From: Bacteroidaceae bacterium
GTDB taxonomy: Bacteria; Bacteroidota; Bacteroidia; Bacteroidales; Bacteroidaceae
DNA length: 39,563 bases
Direction of reading: 5' to 3'
NCBI GenBank assembly: GCA_017558175.1
Contig: JAFYWH010000072.1
Location: 1-39,563, forward strand
Within the stretch, counting starts at the first letter, position 1. Each line of letters starts with the position of its first letter. A program made the position numbers and the translations under genes. Positions 1 through 8,525 of this stretch are shown one piece after another. The notes under the pieces are model-generated. The model had not been told where the DNA came from and ran no database searches. It saw nothing but the letters and a program-made list of their open reading frames with translations.

Positions 1-80
1 AAAATACCACTGAAAGATTGGAATTGAAGAAGTACAATCCTATTTTGAAAAGAGTAACAGTTCACAAAGAAATTAAATAA
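1..80 (+). CDS. rpmG: 50S ribosomal protein L33 (bL33), 3' end only
   Basis: This is the last 26 codons of a gene that starts outside the window, read in the frame ending at the TAA of 78-80. The visible tail has the L33 pattern: ERLELKKYNP, then a basic end with HKEIK. L33 is a small protein of the large ribosomal subunit. It lies 9 bp before the DUF4295 gene and upstream of ftsY, an order usual in Bacteroidales, where rpmB and rpmG precede these genes. Identification rests on a short tail plus context. Confidence 0.85.
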   Translation, partial: NTTERLELKKYNPILKRVTVHKEIK

Positions 81-89
81 TAATAGACC

Positions 90-248
90 ATGGCAAAGAA
101 AGCAGTTGCAACACTTCAGACTGGTAAGACTGAAGGTCGTTCATATACAAAGGTTATCAAGATGGTTAAGTCTCCTAAGACAGGTGCTTACATCTTCGAT
201 GAACAAATGGTTCAGAATGACAAGGTTCAAGACTTTTTCAAGAAATAA
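90..248 (+). CDS. DUF4295 small basic protein, probable ribosome-associated
   Basis: This 52-residue gene opens with ATG at 90, with TAA at 246-248. It encodes a lysine-rich protein beginning MAKKAVATLQ and containing KMVKSPKTGAYIFDEQM, which I recognise as the Bacteroidota-specific DUF4295 family. It follows rpmG by 9 bp and ends just before a strong hairpin terminator, so it is co-transcribed with L33. The size, charge and position suggest a ribosomal protein. From memory it may be the protein named bL38 in a Flavobacterium ribosome structure, but I cannot confirm that here. It contains no cysteine motif or membrane segment. Confidence 0.85.
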   Translation: MAKKAVATLQTGKTEGRSYTKVIKMVKSPKTGAYIFDEQMVQNDKVQDFFKK

Positions 249-270
249 TCAAAGTCAAATAATGATACCG

Positions 271-307
271 AAAAGTTCCTTTCAAATTATTGGAAGGAAC
301 TTTTTTT
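271..307 (+). terminator. Rho-independent terminator of the rpmG/DUF4295 unit
   Basis: A perfect 11-bp stem (AAAAGTTCCTT at 271-281 with AAGGAACTTTT at 294-304) closes a 12-nt loop and runs into a T tract. It separates the ribosomal genes from ftsY, which has its own promoter immediately after. Confidence 0.85.
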
Positions 308-315
308 ATGCCTTT

Positions 316-347
316 TTTGTTGATGTTAAAGAATAGTTATATCTTTG
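316..347 (+). promoter_or_regulatory. Bacteroidota-type promoter for ftsY-rimO
   Basis: TTTG at 316-319, a 20-bp spacer, then TATCTTTG at 340-347 match the Bacteroides -33/-7 consensus TTTG-N19-21-TAnnTTTG. Transcription would start about 20-25 nt before the ftsY ATG at 377. Confidence 0.8.
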
Positions 348-376
348 TACAATAAATAGTTAAATAGAACTCCAAT

Positions 377-1339
377 ATGGGATTTTTTAGTTTTTTCTCG
401 AAAGAAAAGAAGGAAACATTGGACAAAGGATTGTCTAAGACCAAAGAAAGTGTGTTCAGCAAGATTGCCCGTGCCGTAGCCGGCAAATCAAAGGTAGATG
501 ATGAAGTTTTGGACAATCTGGAAGAAGTATTGATTACTTCGGACGTAGGTGTAGAAACTACTTTGAACATCATTAAGCGCATTGAAGAAAGAGTTGCAAG
601 AGATAAATATGTAAATACTCAGGAGCTGAACCGCATCCTTCGCGAAGAAATTGCGGCACTTCTTACTGAAAACAACACCATGGATTCGGAAGAATTCTGT
701 GTACCTGAAGGCAAGAAGCCATACGTCATCATGGTAGTTGGCGTAAATGGAGTAGGTAAGACTACTACCATCGGTAAGTTGGCTTACCAATTCAAGAAGA
801 AAGGATTGTCAGTTTATTTGGGTGCTGCCGATACTTTCCGTGCTGCTGCCGTAGAACAGCTCGACATTTGGGGCGAACGTGTAGGTATTCCTGTCATCAA
901 GCAGAAGATGGGTTCTGACCCTGCATCTGTAGCATACGACACACTTAGTTCAGCCGTGGCTAATAATGCAGATGTCGTTATCATCGATACTGCCGGTCGT
1001 TTGCATAACAAGATTGGTTTGATGAACGAATTGACCAAGATCAAGAATGTAATGCAGAAGGTAGTTGCCGATGCTCCACACGAAGTCTTGTTGGTTTTGG
1101 ATGGTTCTACTGGCCAAAATGCATTCGAACAAGCTAAGCAATTTACTAAGGCTACTGAAGTAACAGCTATGGCCATCACCAAGCTTGATGGTACAGCTAA
1201 GGGTGGTGTAGTGATCGGTATCTCTGACCAATTCAAGATTCCTGTGAAATATATCGGATTGGGCGAAGGCATCGAAGATTTGCAGGCTTTCCGCAGAAAA
1301 GAATTCGTTGATTCATTATTCGGAGAAGGGGATAAATGA
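377..1339 (+). CDS. ftsY: Signal recognition particle receptor FtsY
   Basis: FtsY is the SRP-type GTPase that docks ribosome-SRP complexes at the inner membrane for co-translational insertion of membrane proteins. The 320-residue protein has an N-terminal helical N domain (about 20-110) and a G domain. G1 is GVNGVGKTT at 122-130, the DTAGR motif is at 204-208 and TKLDG is at 268-272. There is no long acidic A domain, which is typical outside enterobacteria; only a short basic stretch (KEKKETLDK) precedes the N domain. It has its own promoter at 316-347 and overlaps the rimO start by 4 nt (ATGA), indicating translational coupling. Confidence 0.97.
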   Translation: MGFFSFFSKEKKETLDKGLSKTKESVFSKIARAVAGKSKVDDEVLDNLEEVLITSDVGVETTLNIIKRIEERVARDKYVNTQELNRILREEIAALLTENNTMDSEEFCVPEGKKPYVIMVVGVNGVGKTTTIGKLAYQFKKKGLSVYLGAADTFRAAAVEQLDIWGERVGIPVIKQKMGSDPASVAYDTLSSAVANNADVVIIDTAGRLHNKIGLMNELTKIKNVMQKVVADAPHEVLLVLDGSTGQNAFEQAKQFTKATEVTAMAITKLDGTAKGGVVIGISDQFKIPVKYIGLGEGIEDLQAFRRKEFVDSLFGEGDK

Positions 1340-2634
1340 GACGCAATACCATAGATATCATCACCTTAGGGTGCTCTAAGAATTTGGTGGATTCGGAAAA
1401 GTTGATGCGTCAGCTTGAAGCCAATGGTTATAAAGTAACACACGATTCTCCTAATCCACAAGGGGAGATTGCAGTAATCAACACCTGCGGTTTCATCGGC
1501 GATGCCAAGGAAGAATCCATCAATATGATTCTGGAATTTTGTGAAGCCAAAGAAGAAGGAAGACTCAACAAGCTTTATGTAATGGGATGTCTTTCTGAAC
1601 GTTACTTGAAGGAACTTGAAGTAGAAATCCCACAAGTGGATAAATTCTATGGCAAGTTCAACTGGAACGAACTTTTAGCAGACTTAGGCAAGGCATATAA
1701 CGATGAAATCGCTATAGAACGTACTTTGACTACTCCAAAGCATTATGCTTACCTGAAGATTTCGGAAGGTTGCGACCGTAGTTGTGCATATTGTGCCATT
1801 CCTATCATTACCGGCAAGCACACTTCCCGTCCGATGGAAGAAATCATCGATGAAGTGAAACTGTTGGTTTCGCAAGGTGTGAAGGAATTCCAAATCATTG
1901 CTCAGGAGCTAACTTATTATGGAGTGGACCTCTACAAAAGTCAGAAATTGCCCGAACTCATCGAAAGAATTGCGCAAGTACCTGGCGTAGAATGGATTCG
2001 TTTGCACTATGCATATCCTACACACTTCCCGGAAGACTTGTTCCGCGTGATGCGTGAGAACGACAATGTCTGCAAATACATGGACATTGCCCTCCAACAC
2101 ATCAGCGACAATATGCTTACCCGCATGCGTCGTAATGTCAGCAAATCGGAAACCTACGATTTAATCGAGAAATTCCGTCGTGAAGTGCCTGGGATCCATC
2201 TCCGTACGACATTGATGGTTGGCTTCCCTGGCGAAACAGAAGAGGACTTTGAACAATTGAAGGAATTTGTCCAAAAAGCCCGATTTGATCGAATGGGAGC
2301 CTTTGCTTATTCGGAAGAAGAAGGTACATATGCTGCTGAAACATACGAAGATTCCATTCCGCAAGAAGTAAAGCAAGCCAGATTGGATGAATTGATGGCT
2401 ATTCAACAAGGCATCTCTGCAGAATTGAGCCAAGCTAAGATTGGACAGGAAATGAAGGTTATCATCGACCGAAAGGAAGGGGAGTACTATATTGGTAGAA
2501 CCCAATTCGACTCGCCGGAAGTAGACCCTGAAGTCTTGATTAAGGCAGATGGCAAACGTTTGTTCTCCGGACGATTCTACAAGGTAAGAATCACTAATGC
2601 CGATGATTTCGACCTTTATGGAGAAGTGATTTAA
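1336..2634 (+). CDS. rimO: Ribosomal protein S12 methylthiotransferase RimO
   Basis: RimO is a radical-SAM enzyme that methylthiolates a conserved aspartate of ribosomal protein S12. The 432-residue protein has three N-terminal cysteines (C13, C51, C85) of the UPF0004 domain that bind the auxiliary 4Fe-4S cluster. The radical-SAM triad is in GCDRSCAYC (C146, C150, C153), and a C-terminal TRAM domain is present. The opening DIITLGCSKNLVDSE distinguishes RimO from the tRNA enzyme MiaB. The ATG overlaps the ftsY stop, so both come from one message. No terminator is obvious before the following HU gene. Confidence 0.96.
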   Translation: MRRNTIDIITLGCSKNLVDSEKLMRQLEANGYKVTHDSPNPQGEIAVINTCGFIGDAKEESINMILEFCEAKEEGRLNKLYVMGCLSERYLKELEVEIPQVDKFYGKFNWNELLADLGKAYNDEIAIERTLTTPKHYAYLKISEGCDRSCAYCAIPIITGKHTSRPMEEIIDEVKLLVSQGVKEFQIIAQELTYYGVDLYKSQKLPELIERIAQVPGVEWIRLHYAYPTHFPEDLFRVMRENDNVCKYMDIALQHISDNMLTRMRRNVSKSETYDLIEKFRREVPGIHLRTTLMVGFPGETEEDFEQLKEFVQKARFDRMGAFAYSEEEGTYAAETYEDSIPQEVKQARLDELMAIQQGISAELSQAKIGQEMKVIIDRKEGEYYIGRTQFDSPEVDPEVLIKADGKRLFSGRFYKVRITNADDFDLYGEVI

Positions 2635-2710
2635 ACTTTTCTAACAAAATATTTGGAAGGATACTGATTTTTCAGTAATATCGCATTATTAAAATAAAAA
2701 CGATAGTCCC

Positions 2711-2983
2711 TTGAATAATAAAGAATTCATCTCTGAACTTTCACAGAGGTTAGGATATACCAATAAGGATACAGCCAAATATGTATCTTCCGTGCTGAGT
2801 ATCATGACTCAAGAGCTACAGGATGGCAACACCATTGCCCTCCAAGGCTTTGGCACGTTCGAAGTGAAGAAAAAGCTCGAACGTGTTTCTGTCAATCCCG
2901 TTACCCAACAACGAATGCTGATTCCTCCAAAGCTTGTCCTTTCATTCAAGCCTAGCAATATTCTAAAAGAAAAGTTCAAGTAA
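2711..2983 (+). CDS. HU-family DNA-binding protein (small)
   Basis: This is a 90-residue HU/IHF-fold protein. It has the two N-terminal helices (NKEFISELSQRLGYTNKDTAKY), the GFGTFEVKKK strand and a short arm containing NPVTQQRM. The start is TTG at 2711; no ATG lies in frame nearby, and the protein aligns from this position with the usual HU start. It is divergent from canonical HU, with a slightly short arm. It sits 21 bp upstream of the HU-LysM gene, so the two are probably co-expressed and might heterodimerise through the HU fold (inference). Confidence 0.88.
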   Translation: MNNKEFISELSQRLGYTNKDTAKYVSSVLSIMTQELQDGNTIALQGFGTFEVKKKLERVSVNPVTQQRMLIPPKLVLSFKPSNILKEKFK

Positions 2984-3004
2984 ACCACTCATCCGATAAC
3001 CACC

Positions 3005-4219
3005 ATGAACGAAAAGATTACCTTACAAGACATCGTCAATCTGTTCAGTCAGAAACAAGGCATCGGAAAGAAGGAAGCCGACTTGATTGTGAGAACCATG
3101 TTTGACTTGATAGAAGAAGCGTTGAAGACGGAAAACTATGTCAAGATCAAAGGGTTTGGTACATTCAAACTGACCGAAGTGGATGCTCGCGAAAGTGTGA
3201 ACGTAAACACAGGCGAACGCTTTGAAATTCAAGGACATTCAAAAATATCCTTTACTCCGGATACCACCATGAAGGACTTGATTAACAAGCCATTCGCTCA
3301 TTTCGAAACGGTTATCCTGAACGATGGTGTGGAATTGGAAGATACTCCAACCGAAGTAGTTTTGGAAGCACCGGAAATGGTGGAAGAAACACCGGCAATC
3401 GTGGAAGCAACTCCAATTATAGCCGAAGAAACACCGGTAGTGGTAGAAGAAACTATTATCGAGGAAACTCCAGCTACGGAAGTAACCGAAGTACCGGTGG
3501 TTGTAGAAGAGGAACCAACTATCGTAGAAGAAACTCCTGCGGTGGAAGAACCGATGGAAGAGTTGGTGGAAGAAACTGCTCCGGAACAAGCAGAAGAAAC
3601 ACCGATGGTGGAGGAACCGGCAATAGAAGAACTCATTGCATCAGAGCCTGTTACAGAAACTGTACCAGAAGAAAAACCTATTATCACCGAAGAAGAACCA
3701 ATGGTGGCTCAAGCAAAGCAAGACAAGAAGGAAAAGACTATCAACCGCATCCTTTGGGGTGTCATCGTGGTGTTGGTATTGATTATCCTCTTCGGCGCTT
3801 ATTGGATGTTCTTCCGCTCGGACGATGCGCATGAAGTAACTCCAATGCCTTCTGTACCCGAAGAAGTGGCTACGCTTGTAGAAGAGACTATCCACATGGA
3901 TACAATCTTCGAAAGCGAACCTCCCATCACCATGATGCCATTGGAACTGACCGCCGAAGAGCTTCGGAAGGAACGTGTACCTGTTTTGGGAGACACATTG
4001 GAATACGTTATCAATGGACAGGAACCGCTATGCGAGCATACGTTGAAGAGTGGCGAAACCATCATCCGTATCTCTGTGCATTATTACGGAAGCAAACGAT
4101 TCTGGCCGTATATCGCAAAGTTCAACAAGGAAAGCATTGCCGATCCGGACAATATTCCTATCGGAACGGTAATCAAGATTCCGGCTATTATACCGAAAGA
4201 ATGGCTAATAAAAAAGTAG
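3005..4219 (+). CDS. HU domain - acidic linker - TM - LysM membrane protein
   Basis: The 404-residue protein has four parts. Residues 1-95 are an HU-like DNA-binding domain (KIKGFGTFKL, INVNTG-type arm). Residues 110-235 are a low-complexity linker of EETPxVVEE-like repeats. Residues about 247-270 form one transmembrane helix (ILWGVIVVLVLIILFGAYWMFF). Residues about 343-393 are a LysM-like domain (HTLKSGETIIRISVHYYGS...NIPIGTVIKIP). Lysines (KQDKKEKTINR) precede the helix, so the positive-inside rule puts the HU domain in the cytoplasm and LysM in the periplasm. The layout implies a link between nucleoid and peptidoglycan; that role is inference. A terminator follows at 4234. Confidence 0.85.
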   Translation: MNEKITLQDIVNLFSQKQGIGKKEADLIVRTMFDLIEEALKTENYVKIKGFGTFKLTEVDARESVNVNTGERFEIQGHSKISFTPDTTMKDLINKPFAHFETVILNDGVELEDTPTEVVLEAPEMVEETPAIVEATPIIAEETPVVVEETIIEETPATEVTEVPVVVEEEPTIVEETPAVEEPMEELVEETAPEQAEETPMVEEPAIEELIASEPVTETVPEEKPIITEEEPMVAQAKQDKKEKTINRILWGVIVVLVLIILFGAYWMFFRSDDAHEVTPMPSVPEEVATLVEETIHMDTIFESEPPITMMPLELTAEELRKERVPVLGDTLEYVINGQEPLCEHTLKSGETIIRISVHYYGSKRFWPYIAKFNKESIADPDNIPIGTVIKIPAIIPKEWLIKK

Positions 4220-4233
4220 CATAACCCTATACC

Positions 4234-4280
4234 AAGCGAAGAGCCTGTATACAATTACAAGCCCTTCGCTTTCTTTTTTA
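4234..4280 (+). terminator. Terminator after the HU-LysM gene
   Basis: AAGCGAAG (4234-4241) pairs with CTTCGCTT (4264-4271), followed by a T-rich run. It ends the ftsY-rimO-HU transcription block ahead of the moxR promoter. Confidence 0.75.
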
Positions 4281-4342
4281 TTTTATGCCTTGAAACAACA
4301 AATAAAAATAACACCCGCTAAAAGTTTTTTAATAAATTTTAG

Positions 4343-4373
4343 TTGTCGCACTTAATAAATAGCCGTAACTTTA
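4343..4373 (+). promoter_or_regulatory. Promoter of the moxR-Bat cluster
   Basis: TTG at 4343-4345, a 20-bp spacer and TAACTTTA at 4366-4373 fit the Bacteroidota promoter pattern, with one mismatch in the -7 box. The resulting leader is about 70 nt and contains a small GC-rich hairpin (GCCTCCGGAAGGTGCGGC). Confidence 0.7.
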
Positions 4374-4448
4374 CGGGCTGAATAAAAAGCCTCCGGAAGG
4401 TGCGGCTATTACTATGAATAATAAGAATAACTAAATAACAGAAAAACT

Positions 4449-5444
4449 ATGGCAGAAGCAATTGATATTCGTGCTTTGAATGAAAAGATCGAAAGACAAA
4501 GTGCGTTTGTAACTAACTTGATGGCCGGCATGGACCAGACCATCGTAGGACAGAAACATTTGATTGAATCGTTGTTGATTGGCTTGTTGTCCGACGGACA
4601 CATCCTCCTCGAAGGTGTGCCGGGATTGGCAAAGACACTCGCCATCAAGACTCTTGCATCACTCATCGATGCTAAATATAGCCGTATCCAGTTTACTCCG
4701 GACTTGCTCCCTGCCGACGTTATCGGTACCATGATCTATAGCCAAAAGGATGAGCAGTTCATCGCTAAGCGCGGTCCTATCTTCGCAAACTTCGTATTGG
4801 CGGATGAAATCAACCGTGCTCCGGCTAAGGTACAGAGTGCTTTGCTCGAAGCCATGCAAGAACGTCAGGTAACATTGAGCAAGGAAACATTCGAACTTCC
4901 GAAGCCTTTCCTTGTAATGGCTACTCAAAACCCGATTGAACAAGAAGGTACATATCCACTTCCGGAAGCACAGGTGGACCGTTTCATGTTGAAGGTCATC
5001 ATCGACTATCCGAAGTTGGAAGAAGAAAAGAAGATCATCCGTCAGAACATCAGTGGCGAGAAGATTGAAGTCCGCCCAATCTTGAAGGCAGAAGAAATCA
5101 TGGAAGCCCGCAAGGTGGTTCGCCAGGTTTACTTGGACGAAAAGATTGAACAATACATTGCCGATATCGTGTTCGCTACCCGCTATCCGGAAAAGTACGG
5201 TTTGAAGGACTTGAAGGATATGATTGGTTTCGGTGGTTCTCCACGTGCTTCTATCAACTTGGCTTTGGCTGCCCGCAGCTATGCCTTCATCAAGCGTCGC
5301 GGATATGTGATTCCGGAAGACGTACGTGCCGTAGCTCATGACGTGCTCCGTCACCGCATCGGCTTGACTTACGAAGCAGAAGCCATGAACATGACTTCGG
5401 ACGAAATCGTAAGCAAGATCTTGAATAGTGTAGAAGTGCCTTAA
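4449..5444 (+). CDS. moxR: MoxR-family AAA+ ATPase
   Basis: MoxR proteins are AAA+ chaperone-like ATPases that work with VWA-domain partners. The 331-residue protein has Walker A GVPGLAKT (56-63), Walker B LADE (117-120), sensor 1 ATQNP and the arginine-containing lid (FGGSPRASINLALAARSYAF). It heads the cluster moxR-DUF58-BatD-like-batA-B-C-D-E, all on the same strand, which is the classic arrangement of the Bacteroides aerotolerance operon. The 97-bp gap to the next gene is larger than elsewhere in the cluster and holds a 22-bp-period repeat. Confidence 0.95.
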   Translation: MAEAIDIRALNEKIERQSAFVTNLMAGMDQTIVGQKHLIESLLIGLLSDGHILLEGVPGLAKTLAIKTLASLIDAKYSRIQFTPDLLPADVIGTMIYSQKDEQFIAKRGPIFANFVLADEINRAPAKVQSALLEAMQERQVTLSKETFELPKPFLVMATQNPIEQEGTYPLPEAQVDRFMLKVIIDYPKLEEEKKIIRQNISGEKIEVRPILKAEEIMEARKVVRQVYLDEKIEQYIADIVFATRYPEKYGLKDLKDMIGFGGSPRASINLALAARSYAFIKRRGYVIPEDVRAVAHDVLRHRIGLTYEAEAMNMTSDEIVSKILNSVEVP

Positions 5445-5447
5445 TCA

Positions 5448-5521
5448 AAACGCTTAGGCATTTGAAGCAAAACGTTTAGGCGTTTGAAGTGAAACGCCTA
5501 AGCATTTTCCCTTAAACGTAA
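5448..5521 (+). repeat. 22-bp-period palindromic tandem repeat, locus A
   Basis: Three units start exactly 22 bp apart at 5448, 5470 and 5492: AAACGCTTAGGCATTT, AAACGTTTAGGCGTTT and AAACGCCTAAGCATTT, each followed by 6 bp (GAAGCA, GAAGTG, TCCCTT). A degraded fourth unit begins with AAACG at 5514. Each 16-mer is an approximate palindrome. The same family occurs at about 21611-21698 and 27827-27892. The array lies between co-directional moxR and the DUF58 gene. Confidence 0.9.
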
Positions 5522-5541
5522 GGACATCTTAGAAAAAGTGT

Positions 5542-6411
5542 ATGGAAACAAGTGATATTTTGAAACGCGTTCGCCAGATTGAAATCAAGACGCGCGGACT
5601 TTCGAACAACATCTTTGCCGGCCAATATCATTCGGCCTTCAAGGGCAAGGGTATGTCGTTCTCGGAAGTGCGCGAATATCAGTATGGCGATGACGTGCGA
5701 GACATCGACTGGAACGTGACCGCCCGCTACCACAAACCTTATGTAAAGGTGTTCGAAGAAGAACGCGAGCTGACGGTGATGCTCCTTATCGACGTATCGA
5801 ATAGCTTGGATTTCGGTACAGTAAAGCAGATGAAGAAGGACATGGTAACGGAAATTGCCGCTACGTTGGCATTCTCGGCCATCCAGAATAACGACAAGAT
5901 TGGTGTCATCTTCTTTTCGGACAGAATCGAGAAATTCATTCCGCCGAAGAAGGGACGCAAGCATATCCTTTACATCATCCGCGAACTGCTGGACTTCAAG
6001 CCCGAAAGCAAGCGCACGGACATAAAGATGGCGGTGGAATACCTCACGAACGTAATCAAGAAGCGTTGCGTCACCTTTATGCTGAGCGACTTTATTGATG
6101 ACAACGATTATCGCAATGCATTGACCATTGCCAACCGCAAGCACGATATCGTGGCCATTCAGGTGTACGACCGTCGTTTGGCGGAGTTGCCGGATGTAGG
6201 TTTGATGAAAGTGCGCGATGCCGAAACCGGTCACGAGCAATGGATTGATACCTCGTCGGCCAAGTTGCGCAATGCGCATCATGCTTGGTGGAAGGAACGT
6301 CAGATACGCTTGGCAGAGACTTTCACGAAGAGCAATGTAGATTCCGTATCGGTGCGAACCGACCAGGACTATGTGAAATCGTTGCTTAACTTATTTGCAA
6401 AACGAAGTTAA
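5542..6411 (+). CDS. DUF58 domain protein of the Bat cluster
   Basis: This 289-residue protein matches the DUF58 family, which accompanies MoxR ATPases. The signature DDVRDIDWNVTARYHKPYVKVFEEE lies at about 50-75, followed by a VWA-like fold with a MIDAS-type DVSNS (D84, S86, S88). No signal peptide or membrane helix is present, so it is cytoplasmic. The stop codon shares one base with the ATG of the next gene. A role in presenting or assembling the VWA partners with MoxR is inferred from gene association. Confidence 0.92.
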   Translation: METSDILKRVRQIEIKTRGLSNNIFAGQYHSAFKGKGMSFSEVREYQYGDDVRDIDWNVTARYHKPYVKVFEEERELTVMLLIDVSNSLDFGTVKQMKKDMVTEIAATLAFSAIQNNDKIGVIFFSDRIEKFIPPKKGRKHILYIIRELLDFKPESKRTDIKMAVEYLTNVIKKRCVTFMLSDFIDDNDYRNALTIANRKHDIVAIQVYDRRLAELPDVGLMKVRDAETGHEQWIDTSSAKLRNAHHAWWKERQIRLAETFTKSNVDSVSVRTDQDYVKSLLNLFAKRS

Positions 6412-7502
6412 TGAAAATGAATATCTTACATATCAGTAAAATATGCGCATTAGCCGGTGCTTTGTTGTTGGCCATTCCACAAGCCAAGGCTCAGCAAGTA
6501 ACGGTAGATGCCAAGATTGACTCCCTGCAACTGCTCATCGGCGAACAAGCCAAGGTGACACTCGAAGTGAGCATGGATGCCAATCAGAAACTGCAATTGC
6601 CTATACTGAGCGACACACTGGTAAGAGGGGTAGAGGTGCTCGACATAGCCAAGCCGGACACACAGATGCTGAACGAAGGTAAGCGCATGTTGATTCAACA
6701 AGAATATACCATAACTTCTTTTGATTCAGCCTTGTATTACTTGCCACCGTTCGAAGTATTGGTAAACGACCAGGCCTATCGCTCACAAGCCTTGGCCTTG
6801 AAGGTGTATTCCATTCCAGTAGACACCTTGAATCCAGACCAGTTCTTCGGACCGAAGCCTATCCGCGAAGCCGGCATCGAATGGCAAGATATCTCGACCA
6901 TCTTCTGGCTCACCTTATTGATGGTGGCTTTGGGTGGTTTGGGTTATTACCTCTACAAGCGATTCAAGGACAACAAGCCTATCATCCGTAAGATTAAGGT
7001 AGAGCCGAAGTTGCCTCCACACACTCAGGCTTTGCAAGACATCGAGCGAATCAAGGAAGACAAGCACTTGCGCATGACCGATCCGAAGGCTTACTATACC
7101 GAACTGACCGATGTGCTCCGTACCTATATGGCAGAGCGTTTCGGCTTCAACGCCATGGAAATGACTTCTTCGGAAATCATCGATAACCTATTGGAAACCA
7201 ACGACAAGGAATCCATCAAAGAATTGAAGTACTTGTTCGAGACTGCCGACTTGGTGAAATTTGCCAAGCATTCGCCACTCATGAACGAGAACGACATGAA
7301 CCTCGTCAATGCGGTTGAGTTCATCAACAACACGAAGGTAGAACCCGATCCGAATGCCAAGCCGGAACCAACCGAAATCACCATCGAAGAAAAACGTTCG
7401 AAGCAAGGACGCATGGTGTTGCTCGGTAGCATGATTGCTATTGGTGTAGCCATTTTGGTTATCCTCTTCTTGGTATCGAAAGGCATTTACAACCTTATTT
7501 AA
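6411..7502 (+). CDS. BatD-like membrane protein of the Bat cluster
   Basis: This 363-residue protein has an N-terminal signal peptide (hydrophobic about 10-24, AKAQQ cleavage region). A periplasmic beta-rich region (about 30-155) is followed by a TM helix at about 163-182. A cytoplasmic helical domain contains EMTSSEIIDNLLE, and a second TM helix lies at about 333-360. It resembles the extra protein found between the DUF58 and BatA genes in Bacteroides, sometimes annotated as BatD. Homology to the longer BatD downstream is likely in layout (signal, periplasmic part, TM, helical tail). It overlaps the DUF58 stop by 1 nt and ends 12 bp before batA. Confidence 0.8.
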   Translation: MKMNILHISKICALAGALLLAIPQAKAQQVTVDAKIDSLQLLIGEQAKVTLEVSMDANQKLQLPILSDTLVRGVEVLDIAKPDTQMLNEGKRMLIQQEYTITSFDSALYYLPPFEVLVNDQAYRSQALALKVYSIPVDTLNPDQFFGPKPIREAGIEWQDISTIFWLTLLMVALGGLGYYLYKRFKDNKPIIRKIKVEPKLPPHTQALQDIERIKEDKHLRMTDPKAYYTELTDVLRTYMAERFGFNAMEMTSSEIIDNLLETNDKESIKELKYLFETADLVKFAKHSPLMNENDMNLVNAVEFINNTKVEPDPNAKPEPTEITIEEKRSKQGRMVLLGSMIAIGVAILVILFLVSKGIYNLI

Positions 7503-7514
7503 ATTGTTTGAAAA

Positions 7515-8513
7515 ATGATTTTTGCAAATATTGAATATCTGTTCCTGCTGGTCTTGCTCATACCTTATATTATATGGTATGTAATGAAGCGCAAGAAAAC
7601 GGAACCTACTATGCAGGTTTCGACCACAAGAATGTATATGAATGCGCCGAAAAGTTGGAAGATTTACTTGCTCCATGCTCCGTTCGTGCTCCGCATCGTG
7701 GCAATAGTCATGGTGATATTGGTATTGGCCCGTCCGCAAACTACGGATAATTGGCAGAACACCGAGATAGAAGGTATCGACATTATGCTGGCCGTGGACG
7801 TTTCGACTTCCATGTTGGCAGAAGACTTGAAGCCTAACCGATTGGAAGCAGCCAAGCAAGTAGCTTCGGAATTCATCAACGGTCGTCCGAACGATAACAT
7901 CGGTTTGACTATCTTTGCCGGAGAAAGCTTCACCCAGTGTCCGCTCACAGTAGATCATGGCGTGTTGCTCAATCTCTTCCATGGCATTAAGGGTGACATC
8001 GCCCAACGTGGTTTGATTGAAGACGGTACTGCCATCGGTATGGGTATTGCCAATGCCGTGACCCGTTTGAAGGACAGCAAGGCAAAGTCGAAGGTCATCA
8101 TCCTCTTGACCGATGGTAGTAACAACCGAGGCGACATCTCTCCATTGACTGCTGCCGAAATTGCCAAGCAATTCGGTATCCGTGTCTATACCATTGGTGT
8201 AGGTACCAATGGAACAGCGCCTTATCCGATGCAGACTTATGCCGGAGTGCAATACGTGAACGTACCTGTCGTAATTGATGAAAAGACACTGACCGAAATT
8301 GCCGGTACAACCAATGGCAATTACTATCGTGCTACCAGCAACGACAAGTTGATGGAAGTCTATCAAGAAATCGACAAGTTGGAAAAGACAAAGTTGAACG
8401 TGAAGGAGTTCAGCAAGCGTGAGGAAGAATTCGAGTTGTTCGCTTGGATTGCTTTTTTCTGCATCTTGCTAGATATTCTCTTGCGTAATACGATTTTAAA
8501 GAAAATACCTTAA
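7515..8513 (+). CDS. batA: Aerotolerance VWA protein BatA
   Basis: This 332-residue integral membrane protein has TM helices at about 6-24 and 56-73, a von Willebrand A domain and a C-terminal TM helix (about 306-325). The metal-binding MIDAS is complete: DVSTS (D95, S97, S99), a threonine at about 172 (EDGTAIG) and TDGSNN with D200. In Bacteroides fragilis the Bat genes were linked to aerotolerance by transposon mutation. BatA and BatB probably pair as related VWA subunits facing the cytoplasm near MoxR. It is separated from batB by 12 bp. Confidence 0.95.
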   Translation: MIFANIEYLFLLVLLIPYIIWYVMKRKKTEPTMQVSTTRMYMNAPKSWKIYLLHAPFVLRIVAIVMVILVLARPQTTDNWQNTEIEGIDIMLAVDVSTSMLAEDLKPNRLEAAKQVASEFINGRPNDNIGLTIFAGESFTQCPLTVDHGVLLNLFHGIKGDIAQRGLIEDGTAIGMGIANAVTRLKDSKAKSKVIILLTDGSNNRGDISPLTAAEIAKQFGIRVYTIGVGTNGTAPYPMQTYAGVQYVNVPVVIDEKTLTEIAGTTNGNYYRATSNDKLMEVYQEIDKLEKTKLNVKEFSKREEEFELFAWIAFFCILLDILLRNTILKKIP

Positions 8514-8525
8514 AAGAAAGAAGTT

